A stretch of 64,000 nt of DNA from Gracilibacillus boraciitolerans JCM 21714 (GCF_000521485.1 NZ_BAVS01000001.1:1-64000); one strand, 5' to 3'; numbered from the stretch's first letter, positions 8,441 to 19,133 are shown. A program made the numbers and translations. Notes: generated by a model not told the origin, from the sequence alone.

Positions 8441-9826
8441 ATGAAAACATGGAATCAATTATTTATCCGTCATGGCTGGTTTCTGACAATGAAAGAGGAG
8501 AACATTTTTGATTATACAGAAGAAACAGAGGGAAATATGCAGTTTCTGTTACAATGTCTGGAAAAAGCAAATGTGATTTATCGAATTGAAAATGGATTAT
8601 TGTATGTACCAACTGGAACATTTATCGAAAAGAAATGGATCGCAGCTATCGATTATCAGACGAGAGGCAGAGGTGGCGACTTATGGTTTGATGCTTACAC
8701 AGATGCCGCTAAAGTATATGAACTGGATACTTATATCTGCGGGATCGTACGGCAATTAAACAGAATCGGTATTCGCACATTCGGTTCCTGTGATGGTCAT
8801 GGCAGACGCGTTGCACATGTACTTATTAGAAAGGATTATAACAAAGAAGATCTCTCCGTATTATTGCAAGCACTTTGTCCGAAGCGGATATATTTAAGAG
8901 AAAACCGCAACAGCTATCAACTTCAGCTCCCTCTCAATCGAAGTGAGCTGCTCGACTTTGCAGAAAACGTAAGTAAGGCAAAAGAAAGCTGGTTAGGTCA
9001 AAGCTTTAACGTTATAAAGGAACAACTTTTTTACTCACTATTGGAGGAACTGTTAAGTATTCCGGGTGCAAGTGAAAACGAAGGATTAGTTAAGGAATTG
9101 GTTATTGAAAAAATGAAACCATACGTCGATCATCTAACTATCGATCGAGCTGGAAATGTTATAGCTGAAAAAACGTATCGAAGTGGTAATGGACCAACTA
9201 TTCTACTCAATGCACACTTAGACATAGTACAGGAATTAAAAAGCGGACGTAAAATTATCAAACAAGGTAATACATGGTCTAGTACCAAAGGTATTTTAGG
9301 AGCTGACGACCGTGCTGGTGTAGCTGTTTTGCTTCATATGGCAGAATACCTGTATCAAAATAAACGATTTAATGGAAAAGTTAAATTTATTTTTACGGTG
9401 GAAGAAGAATGTGGTCTAGTCGGAGCCAGTCAGGTGGATGACCATTTTCTATGGGGAACCGATGCAGCTATCGTAGTAGACAGACATGGAACCGGTGATG
9501 TTGTAACGTCCTGTAGAGGGTATATTCCATTTTGTCATCCATCATACGGTAGTTTTTTTGAAAAAGTTGCAAGCGAGGCAGGTCTAAATGGTTGGGCTAC
9601 AACAGACGGTGGAAGCAGTGACACCAGAATTTGGGCAGAATATGGCATTCAAAGTGTGAATTTGTCTGTTGGATATGACCATGAGCACACACATCAAGAA
9701 AGTTTAGATGTAAAGGCTTGCTATCGAACAGCGAAGTTATTGGAAGCTGTATTTTGTAATAACGGAGAGTTAAGGAAAGTATTGCGTGAGATAAAGAGGG
9801 AAAAGAGAATACCGGTTATTGAATAA
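8441..9826 (+). CDS. Zinc-dependent peptidase of the M20/M28/M42 type with an extra N-terminal domain
   Basis: 461 residues. The first ~185 form a separate domain with the motif GSCDGHGRR that I do not recognise. From ~200 on it is a co-catalytic metallopeptidase: NAHLDIV (first metal His and Asp), GADDRAG (bridging Asp), VEEECG (catalytic and metal Glu), VVDRHG (metal Asp) and a late HEHTHQE (metal His). It should cleave short peptides or acylated amino acids in the cytoplasm; no signal peptide. Start has GGGAGATG upstream. The TPR/winged-helix gene lies just before it with a G7 run (8379-8385) in between. Confidence 0.7.
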   Translation: MKTWNQLFIRHGWFLTMKEENIFDYTEETEGNMQFLLQCLEKANVIYRIENGLLYVPTGTFIEKKWIAAIDYQTRGRGGDLWFDAYTDAAKVYELDTYICGIVRQLNRIGIRTFGSCDGHGRRVAHVLIRKDYNKEDLSVLLQALCPKRIYLRENRNSYQLQLPLNRSELLDFAENVSKAKESWLGQSFNVIKEQLFYSLLEELLSIPGASENEGLVKELVIEKMKPYVDHLTIDRAGNVIAEKTYRSGNGPTILLNAHLDIVQELKSGRKIIKQGNTWSSTKGILGADDRAGVAVLLHMAEYLYQNKRFNGKVKFIFTVEEECGLVGASQVDDHFLWGTDAAIVVDRHGTGDVVTSCRGYIPFCHPSYGSFFEKVASEAGLNGWATTDGGSSDTRIWAEYGIQSVNLSVGYDHEHTHQESLDVKACYRTAKLLEAVFCNNGELRKVLREIKREKRIPVIE

Positions 9827-10066
9827 CTGTACTTTGTTTGTTCCCTCTGACATTTGATGCAAATGAATATAGGCTCTATGATATCCTAACGGTAATATAT
9901 GTGGAAATTGTACAGGATGAGGGATTTAACGCTTTAAAAAGTGAATTGATAAAGATCGTTTACATTATCCATCTGACGAAAAAATTAAGGAATTAAATGA
10001 GAAATACAATGCTGAACAATTTTTCGACAAGTGACCACTATGTTCTAATCGCTTCGTCCTGTCACA
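9827..10066. other. Non-coding stretch with a short gene remnant
   Basis: Contains broken coding-like fragments (near 9880-10030, ending in an asparagine- and glutamate-rich helix) with several stops and shifts. No intact gene. Confidence 0.4.
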
Positions 10067-10104
10067 GAAAGAATCCTCTACATGTAAACATAGTAGATTC
10101 TTTC
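10067..10104 (-). terminator. Hairpin downstream of the 54-residue gene
   Basis: Inverted repeat GAAAGAATC..CTAC / GTAG.ATTCTTTC directly after the stop of the small minus-strand gene. Confidence 0.5.
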
Positions 10105-10119
10105 TTAAATATATATATA

Positions 10120-10284
10120 CTATTGATTATTTTTCTTAATAAAAACTTTCATCAAACGATCAGTTTCTTCTCTCTCTTCCTGTGACTCATGAGGATAGGC
10201 ATATATACCATTATGGTTTTCAACAATACAGCGAGTTGTTTCCTCTAATGTCTGCTCTTTATAAGGGTAGTCATGCTTCAACAT
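10120..10284 (-). CDS. Small uncharacterised protein, 54 residues
   Basis: A short minus-strand gene beginning MLKHDYPYKEQTLEE and ending KVFIKKNNQ. It is supported by a good ribosome site (AAGGGAAG, about nine bases before the ATG), a downstream hairpin and a charged, helix-prone composition. The centre reads CIVENHNGIYAYPHESQEE. I do not recognise a family. It lies in an otherwise decayed region. Confidence 0.55.
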   Translation of the reverse strand: MLKHDYPYKEQTLEETTRCIVENHNGIYAYPHESQEEREETDRLMKVFIKKNNQ

Positions 10285-10481
10285 AGTATCACTTCCCTTT
10301 CCTATAGTATACGTAACTAGCTTATAAAAGCCAAAGTTATCGTTCCAGAAAAGTTAAAAAATGAAATAAAAAATGAAATAGAACAAATGTTAGAACGATA
10401 TAATGGAACTAAAAACTAATAAAAGGATCAGTTCAACCATAATTCTTGTATACACATTCGTCTAAAAAAGGAGAGAGATTC

Positions 10482-10894
10482 ATGTTTGAACAAATCATTT
10501 TCTTTAGATCTATTTGTTATGGAAATTGTCCTGAATTTGAATTGATGGTACAAAGAGATGGTAATGTAAAATGGCTTGGTGGCATGCATGTTAAGCGGTA
10601 GGGAGAAATAGGATTCACACTGGATATTGACAAAATAAAGCAATTAGACCAGTTGCTACAATCATTTAACTTTAGTAATTTCAAATATCCTACACCTACG
10701 ATATTTGCTACCGATCTACCATTTTGTACAATCTTGGTAACCTATCAAGACGGAGTTGTGAAAGAAGTGAAACATTATTTAGGAGATTTCGCAGAAGAAG
10801 GGTCACAAGCATACGAACATTTCAGGCGTTAGAAGAGCTTGAAAATAAGATGGAAGAAATAATTGGATTAGAACGTTTCATTGAGGCGGAATAA
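10482..10894 (+). pseudogene. Broken DUF6438-like gene
   Basis: Good ribosome site (AAGGAGAG) and ATG start MFEQIIFFRS, followed by the YGNCPEFELMVQRDGNVKW pattern of DUF6438 proteins. An in-frame TAG (10600-10602) interrupts it, and a second break near 10828 appears to be a missing G (reading ..YEHFR then ALEELENKMEEI). The stop is a base change rather than a run-length error, so this gene looks really decayed. Confidence 0.6.
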
Positions 10895-11846
10895 TGTTGT
10901 AGAACAGAAAATCTGAGTAAGTAATATACATCAGAAACCGCATAATATACCGCTAAATATGTTGTAACACGATAGACTTGCGGTGAAAGATTTGCAATTA
11001 TACAATTATACTAGCAGAATGATTATTGAACAGAGATGGAGGATTATCTTCATCTTTTTTAGTTTGTTTTAGCATGGAATGAATAGTCAGCTAGGTGATT
11101 ATTGTGTAGAGACAGGTATCAAATATAGAAATCTATTTTCGAGGTATATAGTATAAGTTCCTCGACCTCCCTGGTTAAGAAAATTATTCGATAATATGAA
11201 CAGCGGTTTTACAGAAACAGTTTAGCATCATTATTATATATAATATAAAAATATTCCAAAAATAGTGTTTATTTGGTTGGAATGGGTCGATTGATGCGGT
11301 ATAATTTTATTAAAATATTAATGGTTTATTTTGTGATTTTTCGTAAAACTTATTGTTAACAAAAAGCATATTTTTACTTTATATATCGTTACATTTAGAG
11401 AGAAATAAATGAAGGAGAAAATATGATAAACTATTTTTTTATCACGCATTAATGCAAAGTGAAGTGGAAAGTGAATTTAATGATGGAGAGCTTAAAATGA
11501 ATGTAAGAATCGACTAAGAAACACTGTTACCAGATCGAGAACTTAAAATTTCTCTGTGAGTCAAAATATAAATGATAGATTAAATATGTACAGAACTATA
11601 AATATAAATTAATAGGAGAGAGTATAAACGCTACGTAAGGAATTTTAAATTAATTTATTAAATAATATTTAAAAAAGAGTCCCTTAATGTTCTTCAAAAA
11701 ATACTATTGGTTTAAAGGCATCTTAATTTGTTTCTTAAGAATTTAAATTCTAATTTGCATAATGATAAAAAATTTTAAATTATACATAAGAAGTACGACA
11801 ATAATTAAACATCATTATAAACATTTGGAAGGAAGGGGGGGAATAA
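10895..11846. other. Nearly 1 kb without a gene
   Basis: Very AT-rich. A few starts with ribosome sites (for example GAAGGAG before 11422) lead only to frames shorter than 15 residues. It probably carries the promoter of the operon that begins at 11847 and the debris of insertions and deletions at the edge of the island. Confidence 0.5.
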
Positions 11847-12941
11847 ATGTATAAATATACCCTTTTTGAATTTATGAAAAGTGTGTCTAACGACTATTAT
11901 GAATTAGCAGTCCAAATTGAAAGTCAATTGTATGAACATCCGGAGACAACGCTAATTAAAATTCGACTATATTTTGAGCAGCTGGTGAAACGCATTAGTG
12001 AGCAGGAAGGTATTGAAGAAGTATACCCATTAAAAAATTCGGAGAGAATACATAAGCTTTATCGCCAAAATGCCATGGAAGAAGAAATATACTTGAAACT
12101 GGAATGGGTCAGGAAGAAAGGTAATAAGGCTGCCCATAATATAAATACAGTGGACATACAAGAAGCTTTAAAAGCGCATCGGTTTTTATTTGATGTTAGT
12201 GTTTGGTATATGCAAGTGTATATTAGTTATGATTTTGAGACTCCAATTTATCGATTACCTAGAAAGGTATTTAACCAAACTGCAATCGATTCTAAAGATG
12301 TGGATAATTTAATCAAGCCATATATCGATCAAGCACTTAGCAAAATAGATAATATACGGGCAGAAATGAACCAGGAACTGGAAAGACTGAAAAAGGAAAA
12401 GGAGCAAGAGCAAACTTCAGATAATACTAAACCAGAAAAAGCTTCTCAGAAGCCTTTTCCTATAATCGATTACTTGGGAAAAGCAGAGCTGAATTACATA
12501 GATAAGAGGGATAAAAAAGGTGCGTTGTGGGTTCTAGGTGACTGGTCTCTCAATGAGAAATTAATGCCACTTAAAAAACACAAAATTTATTTTCGCTTTA
12601 CAAAAAAAGGTGGAAGAGCAACAAATTATGAACCAGCATGGTTTTTATTGAATAAAAACTTGCCTTTATTAGCTGAGTTTGACGAAACAACTAACGGCAA
12701 AGATACTGATGTAATGTCTGAGATTAATAGAAGCGTTGTTCAAAATAACGAATCACATAAAGAACAAAATAATCCGCCAATTCTATTAGAAAAAGTATCT
12801 AGTAATTATTGGGCGGAAAAAGGACAGATTCTTCGCCCACAACATCTAGTGCAGAAATCCATGAATGACAGCCAGCTAAAGGGGGGGATTATATTTTACA
12901 GGAGGGATTGGGCTACATTATTACGGGGGGGAAATAACTGA
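11847..12941 (+). CDS. HEPN/DUF4145-type protein, first gene of an unrecognised defence-like operon
   Basis: 364 residues. Residues 1-~125 match the DUF4145 helical domain found at the N-terminus of many type I restriction subunits: LIKIRLYFEQLVKRI, then a helix ending WVRKKGNKAAHN, the last being the family signature. A charged coiled coil follows (~155-205). The C-terminal ~160 residues read YIDKRDKKGALWVLGDW and RFTKKGGRATNYEPAWFLL, a compact domain I have no firm name for. Ribosome site GGAAGGAAGGGG. C-terminal G7 runs at 12881 and 12925 probably add a glycine each. Seven bases before the next gene; no methylase or nuclease motif of its own. Confidence 0.7.
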   Translation: MYKYTLFEFMKSVSNDYYELAVQIESQLYEHPETTLIKIRLYFEQLVKRISEQEGIEEVYPLKNSERIHKLYRQNAMEEEIYLKLEWVRKKGNKAAHNINTVDIQEALKAHRFLFDVSVWYMQVYISYDFETPIYRLPRKVFNQTAIDSKDVDNLIKPYIDQALSKIDNIRAEMNQELERLKKEKEQEQTSDNTKPEKASQKPFPIIDYLGKAELNYIDKRDKKGALWVLGDWSLNEKLMPLKKHKIYFRFTKKGGRATNYEPAWFLLNKNLPLLAEFDETTNGKDTDVMSEINRSVVQNNESHKEQNNPPILLEKVSSNYWAEKGQILRPQHLVQKSMNDSQLKGGIIFYRRDWATLLRGGNN

Positions 12942-12948
12942 AGAAATT

Positions 12949-15900
12949 TTGAGGGATGTGTATAAACAATCGCTTTCGTTATTTTACCAGGTAATGGAAG
13001 ACTTATATTTACTGGGATTCCGATTTACCGATAAATTATCTTCATTGCAGTTAGGTCCAACGATTATGAACGATATTCAAATTATAGTAGCAAATAATGT
13101 ACAGGAAACGCTGGATCAATTATTCCCATATCATAGCATCCAACGTTTAAAAATGTTTCAAATTAATTCAGTAAATGTTCTTGACAAGATGTTAATTAGT
13201 TCGATTGCATGGTTGTTAAGAGAAGATTATGAACAAATATTCACGCTTTTTAAGGAACGGGGTGCAAAGAAAGAAAATGAATCAGAAAATCTCTTGCAGC
13301 TTGTACAGGAGAATTCATTTATTAATGATGAAGTATCACAGAGTTTAAATGAAAATTCCATATCTAAAAGTTCATCTTCTAAAGAGGATAGCGACGTACT
13401 GCTGGAACCGCGAAAGGTACCAATAATCAATGATGATAAGGATGAACAAATCACATTAAATTTTAAAGAACAGAACTTGAGTATTAACATTGGTTTGGCA
13501 GGTCAAGCAATTACAACGCTCAACATTGAGGGGTGCAACCATTTGATTAGAAGCTTGAACCAAATTGGAATTAAAACATTAAACGACTTATCTAGGCAAT
13601 TATTTGGGTTACATGAACAATTAATTGGTGTTGGACCAAAAGCAGTTGAAAAATTTTGGAACAGCTAGTGGAGCTGGGAGAAACAAGAGAGAATAGAATA
13701 TACAGCGAAAATGAACTTGAACATGTAATTGTCTACCAAGATAAAGAAGTAATCGTACCACAAGAAATTTTTCATATGGAATTTGGTCAAGAAGATTTTT
13801 TTGGAAATATGAAAACGATTGAGGAAATGAGAAATTATGGATATCGAACATTTGGTGAACTGCCGATAGATTTCCAGCAGCTTGAACAATTAAAAGGGGG
13901 GGTTGGCACAGTAAAAGTTGAACAGATCTTCGCCACATTGGAAACAGTTGTTGAGTCTATGTTAGAAGATAATAAGCTAAATCAAATGGCAGATGATGAA
14001 CGGTTAACTTATAAGTTAAATCAGTTTGTTAATTGGTATCACGACGTAAGTAATTTGGATCAACCGTTAATAAGTCAAAGAATATCGGCAAAATATTTTA
14101 AATTTGTTAAGAAACGCTATTCGGCTTATTTAAATGGTAATCATTTGACTTTGGAACAGTTAGGAAATAAGGAAGGAGTTACAAGAGAACGGATAAGGCA
14201 AATTCTAAAAAAAGGTGATGGACAATTAATAGAGAAATGGAGAAAAATACATTCACTTCTCCAAAATAAATTGCGCGAAAACGGTGGAATTATCCTTGCG
14301 GAATGTCTAAACAAAGAAAGTGAAGCATTCTTTATGCTGCTGCATGCATTTGAGACAGAAGGAATTTATTTCGATGTAATCAATCATACAGCCATACTTA
14401 CAGTTAAGGATAAACATGAATTAGAGAGTTATGTAGAAACGATCCAGCAAGAAGTCCAACGGGCATTTTCACTTCATGTCATTACAAACGAAGAACTTAA
14501 AACATATAGCAAGGAACGTTCAATCGTAGATCATGTCAACGTTAAGATTATTTTTGAAATTGCTTTAGATGCTGTCAATTGGCTATCGGATGACCAAGGG
14601 GTATTGAAAAATATGACGAAATCAGATGCCGTTGAAATGGTCATGCTTCAGTATCCAAATGGGGTTGAAGTGTATAAGCGGGAAGATGAGTTAATAAACA
14701 AAGCAAACGATTTAATGCCTAACAGTTTCCATGGGGAGCGTTCTTTTAATGCCATTATTGGTAGGGAAGATAATCAAGATCGGTTTGCTTTATGGGGGGC
14801 GTGGTGAATATATTCATCGGAAATTTATAACACACGACAAAGAATGGATTCATACTGTTCAAGATATTGCTGCATCTTGGATTGAGGAAGAAGAATATAT
14901 TCACGTGGCTAAATTGTATAAAGAGGTCAAAGACGAGGCTGAAAAACGAAATGTACCTAATGAGTATGCTTTGTATACACTTATGCGTCAATATGACAAA
15001 GGACTATTAGCCTTTCCACGTTTTCCGGCAATTCTACCTTATGGAAGCGATCGCATTGAAAACCATGAGTGGATCAGGGAATACATTTCCGGTAAAGGAG
15101 GTCCTGTTTCGATCAAAGAATTGAGCGATGAATTTGTGAATAAAAAAGGGTGGAAACGATTTACGCTAGAGTTTAATTTATCCAATTCAGATGAAATTAT
15201 TCCCTATAGTCATGGCTATTATACGATGCTATCGCGCTATAAATTGTTGCCAGAAAGACATCTTGCGTTTATAAGCTCAAAAATCATTCCAATACTTACC
15301 GAAAATTCAGTTGTTCACATTCAAACATTTTTTGAACAGAATAAAATGTATTTTAAAAGTGATGGGATTGATACAGAATACGTGTTGTATTACCTGCTAA
15401 AGAAAGAAGGCATACCTGGAGGGGAATTTCCTCGATTCCCATATATTGTATCAGAAAACTTTTCCGGTGAGTCATTAGCAGCACGTCATCTTGTTGAAGA
15501 ATTTATTCGGGAGAAAGGGCGTATCGTTGCACGTGAAGAACCATTAAACTGGCTAAAAGAATGGCTTGGTAAAGAAAATCGCATCCTGGATTTGGCACTT
15601 ATTCATTCCAATGACATTATGTATTATTCACGCGGCCGATATGGAGAATACGTCCATCGGGATACAATCGATATGGATGAAGCAAACGAAAATTATATTC
15701 ATGATATTGTAAGCAAACGTTATAATGAAGTGAAATCCGGATATGGAAGGGACTATGTTTTGCTTGAGGAGCTTTATCAGCCGGATCAATTGCCGATATT
15801 ACCTAATCATATTCCATGGAGCATGGAACTATTGGGAGATATTCTGAAAAAGTCGGATAGATGGGTCATGGTTGGTTCCTATGACAAAATTGTTGTCAAG

Positions 15901-16137
15901 CGAGGTGAATTAATAACAAATGAGGTTGATCTAGTTGATTATATTTTACGGCATCAATTTAATGGAGCGATAAAGCTTACGAAAATGGAACAATACCTTA
16001 ATAATATTCACTACTCAAAAGACGGCAGTTTGTTGAAGGACGTATTAGATGCTATAGAAAAGAATATAGCACCATTTATTATTGAAGGAGATGAACTTAT
16101 TCATAATCAGTTGAATGGAGGAATGCGAAATGAATGA
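12949..16137 (+). CDS. Large DNA-binding-type protein with alpha-CTD-like and sigma-region-4-like domains (two frame errors)
   Basis: Three overlapping frames join into one ~1060-residue protein: one G is missing near 13661 (reading KFWEQLVELGE) and two are extra in the G6 at 14794 (reading FALWGRGEYIHR). Around residues 195-240 is a helix-hairpin-helix like the RNA polymerase alpha C-terminal domain (LNQIGIKTLNDLS..LIGVGPKAVEKF); a second one follows (NYGYRTFGELP..LKGVGTVKVEQI). Near residue 400 is a sigma-70 region 4 helix-turn-helix, LTLEQLGNKEGVTRERIRQI. The last ~450 residues contain at least two tandem modules sharing GEYIHR/GEYVHR and ALYTLM..FPRFPAI / VLYYLL..FPRFPYI. The start (TTG 12949) is uncertain. 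No core sigma region 2 is present, so it is not a normal sigma factor. Confidence 0.7.
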
Positions 16138-16321
16138 TAATATGCTTCTTGCAAAATTATCATCACTGCTGGAGGATGAAAATCCATTTGTTAGCGAGTT
16201 GATTTTGGAAACAGTAAAAGAAGTAGAATTGAGAGCAATTTCAGTAGATGCACACGCTAAAAAGATCGAGCGTATTCTTGATATGAAATTACAGCGGGTG
16301 GGGGGGGATGAAGAGGAATGA
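16130..16321 (+). CDS. Small helical protein, third gene of the operon
   Basis: 63 residues from ATG 16130, chosen because GGAGGA sits seven bases upstream; it overlaps the stop of the preceding gene. Entirely helical and acidic (LSSLLEDENPFVSELILETVKEVELRA...KKIERILDMKLQRV). Its stop overlaps the start of the ATPase gene (ATGA), so the two are translationally coupled and probably made in a fixed ratio. No family recognised. The G8 run near the C-terminus likely adds one glycine. Confidence 0.65.
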   Translation: MNDNMLLAKLSSLLEDENPFVSELILETVKEVELRAISVDAHAKKIERILDMKLQRVGGDEEE

Positions 16322-18350
16322 TTATCCAAAAGTTGACAATGGAAAACTTTCGGCAATATTATGGCCGTCAAACCATTGAATTTGCCAAATCTGACGGCAA
16401 CCAGATCGTAACAGTAATTTGCGGTGAAAATGGACGCGGAAAAACAGGTATTTACCGGGCTATCATGTTGGCTCTGTTCGGAGATGTAAAACTGGATCAA
16501 GATGCTAAGGAAGCTGACATATACCTTGCGAATGTTAAAGCAGTTGAAGAACAAAATTGTGATGGTCATGGTGCCTTCTGTTCGGTTAAGCTTTGTTTTA
16601 CATATCATGGTGACACTCATACTATTGAACGGAAATATTTTGCAATGAAGGATGCGGCTGGCAAGCAAAAAGAACAATTGCACGAGGTGAGATTAGTAAA
16701 TGAAACATCAGAAGAGGAGTGGCGTTCTGAAAAAGATATTCGGGAAATTATTCAACAAATAGTTGATGAGCGTGTAAAGCATTATTTCTTTTTTGATGGG
16801 GGGGAAAGAATCGAGCGGCTCACCCGGGTATCCGCACAGCAAAAACAAGAAGTTACACTCGGCATAAAAAACTTATTAAAGATTGATCAAGTTTTAAAAT
16901 CACGGGATGTACTTAAAAAGGTTTTGTCAAAGGTAAATAAGGAACTTGAAAAGAATTCGACAGGTGATTATAAGAAAGCACATAGGGAAATGGTGAATCT
17001 TCAAGAGCGTTTGGATAAAATGGAACATAGTGAAGAAGTATTGGAACAGAAGAAAATAGAGAATAATGCCCGGCTTGCACAAATAGATGAAGCATTAAGT
17101 GCATTTGATTCCATGAAAGCGGATATGAAAGATCGGGAGGTTCTAGAAATGAAATTGGGGGCAGATTGAACAGGGAATCGAAGCAAAATTTGAGCAATCA
17201 CAACGTCTCAGTAAATATCTGCCATTAATGGTTGGAGAGGATGTTTTTCAGCAAGGGCTGGTAAGATTATCTACGGAGCTTTCTGAAAGATTGGAAACCG
17301 GTATTACCTTGGAATTTATCAAAGGGCTGCTAACAAATCTCCGATGTATTTGCGGTACAACAATTGATCAGGATTCGATTGAATACAGGAAATTGGATTC
17401 GCTCGCTGATTCGGTAAAACGATATGAGGAAAATCAAGAACTATATACGCTCAAAAATGAATTAAATCAACTCGTTTCTTATCTTGATGGACGCAACGAA
17501 CAAATAAGCCAAGTATGGAATGAAACAAAACAGTTAAACTCCCAAAAAGATCATGTTCAATATATGCTAGAAGAAATCAATAAACGTCTGGGGGGGCAAT
17601 CAAGGGAGCACGAAGTCAAAGAATTAAGTCAAGAACGTAAACATATCGTTACGAACAACGTTAAGATAGATTATGAAAAGAAAAACAATAAAGACGAACA
17701 AGAGGAATACTTGGAAAAAATTAAAAAAGTGCTCGATCGAATTAAAGGAACTAGAAAAAATGAGTGGGTTACATAAACAGCTACTTAAAAAGCATCAGTT
17801 ATTAAACCAATCCATTGAATTATTGAGCAATGTGATAAAAAAATTTGAAGCAGATGTCATGGATGAATTGGAGCTTGCCACAAAGCAAAATTTCTTTTAT
17901 CTACTTGACGCCTCAGGGCTAGCTATCCTAAAGGATGTGAAGATTGCAAGGGACTATACGATCGAAGTGTTAAATAATTATAGTCAGCCATTTCTTGCCA
18001 ATATTTCACAAGGCCAGCGCCAAGTATTATCACTTAGTTTTATCACTGCGCTTGCACAAGTAGCAGGCGGAACAAAAGCTTTGGAAATACCGTTGTTTAT
18101 GGATACTCCATTTGGGCGATTATCAGATCAACATCAAGAAAATCTAATAAAATATCTTCCGCAAATATGCTCGCAATGGGTCCTGCTAGTAACCGATAAG
18201 GAATTTGGTCCGTCCGAACAAAATCAGTTTCTCGAGTCTGGCGCAATAGGAAGGTTTTATGAATTGATTTCTAAAGAAGCAGGTGTAACAGAAATTCACG
18301 AAGTTCCTGAGTATGAATATAAGAGTGGGGGGGTGGAGCATTATGGTTGA
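16318..18350 (+). CDS. DndD/Rad50-like SMC-type ATPase (two frame errors)
   Basis: Corrected length about 677 residues. The N-terminus has NFRQYYGRQTIEF and Walker A GENGRGKTG; residues ~160 carry FFFDGGERIERL, where DndD-type proteins have FFFDGERIE (G7 run at 16798). A long coiled coil follows with RCICGTT at its tip, then signature SQGQRQVLSLSF and Walker B IPLFMDTPFGRLSD. Frame breaks: one extra G in 17157-17161 (reading EMKLGQIEQGIEAKF) and a one-base excess around 17710-17745, in the A-rich stretch before ELEKMSGLHKQ. Proteins of this kind act on DNA ends or sense foreign DNA with partner nucleases. Coupled to the genes on both sides. It is closest to DndD among families I know, but no DndB, DndC or DndE neighbour is visible. 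Confidence 0.75.
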
Positions 18351-18789
18351 AGCAGGCCAGCTAAGGGTCTATGTATCAAAAAAATACTTTCCGATTTTTC
18401 AAGAGATCAGCGGAAACAATCTGTTTTCACAGAACAGTCAATTTTTTATTTTAAGTGTTTTTGTGGGGGGGGAAAAGCACAATCTTTTAATACCATTGGA
18501 GAAAAAAAATGAATTATGTAGAGCTGCAACATTGTCAGAGTACGATAAAACATCACTTAGAGCACTATATTTAAAGAAACACATGGAAATGTCAACTTTA
18601 AAGGAAATAGTGGAATATGCTGAAAAATATGCGAATGGAGGCATTAAATATTTGCTAGAGAATATCCTGCAAGATATGGTGTTGGAAGATACAGAAGGGA
18701 ATTGGCAGTTTAAGCAGAAATCGAGTAAAGAATTGCAGATGAAATTATTCGAATATGTTTTGGCAATGACGGAAGAGGTTCCTTTTTAG
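18343..18789 (+). CDS. Uncharacterised protein, last gene of the operon
   Basis: 148 residues from ATG 18343, which overlaps the ATPase stop by eight bases and follows a GGTGGAG site; an in-frame ATG at 18313 lies inside the upstream gene. Begins VEAGQLRVYVSKKYFPIFQEI and contains two predicted beta strands then helices (LRALYLKKHMEMSTLKEIVEYAEKY). By position and size it could be the small partner of the DndD-like ATPase, but I see no DndE signature. The G8 run (18465-18472) gives FVGGEKH, probably FVGEKH originally. Confidence 0.6.
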   Translation: MVEAGQLRVYVSKKYFPIFQEISGNNLFSQNSQFFILSVFVGGEKHNLLIPLEKKNELCRAATLSEYDKTSLRALYLKKHMEMSTLKEIVEYAEKYANGGIKYLLENILQDMVLEDTEGNWQFKQKSSKELQMKLFEYVLAMTEEVPF

Positions 18790-19004
18790 CTAATAAGATC
18801 AGCCCTCTTTTGCTGAAAAAAAATGGATATATTCAATCTATTCTCATCGATAAATTATTGTTTTCTTAAGGTTCAACAGTAAGATAATAACCCTTTTTTT
18901 ATCTTTTCATGTTGATCCTTTGCGTAGTGTATAAATACTTCAAATAGATACCAAAGGTTTGGAATCTAGCTTTATTTTATTTTTAATCAAATAGTCATGG
19001 ATTC

Positions 19005-19050
19005 ATACTGCTTGAAAGAGATACCATTTGTGATGTCCCTTTCAAGTATA
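19005..19050 (+). terminator. Hairpin upstream of hsdM
   Basis: Imperfect stem ATACT.GCTTGAAAG / CTTTCAAGTAT with a 20-base loop, followed by a T-rich stretch. Confidence 0.5.
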
Positions 19051-19103
19051 GCTATTTTTATATGATTTTGCCTAATTGAATGTAGATGGAAAAATAACAA
19101 TCA

Positions 19104-19133
19104 TTGCCTAGGATCGTCACAATTCGTTATACT
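19104..19133 (+). promoter_or_regulatory. Predicted sigma-A promoter of hsdMSR
   Basis: TTGCCT and TATACT spaced by 18 bases, about 60 bases before the hsdM start, which has its own AAAGGAG site. Confidence 0.5.

Noticed and set aside
9997-10185. Plus-strand 62-residue open frame
   Set aside because: Covers a hairpin and the antisense of the better-supported small gene; composition is non-coding.
16318-18350. Calling the operon a Dnd phosphorothioation system
   Set aside because: Only the ATPase resembles DndD; no DndA, DndB, DndC or DndE, nor DndFGH, is recognisable in the neighbourhood.
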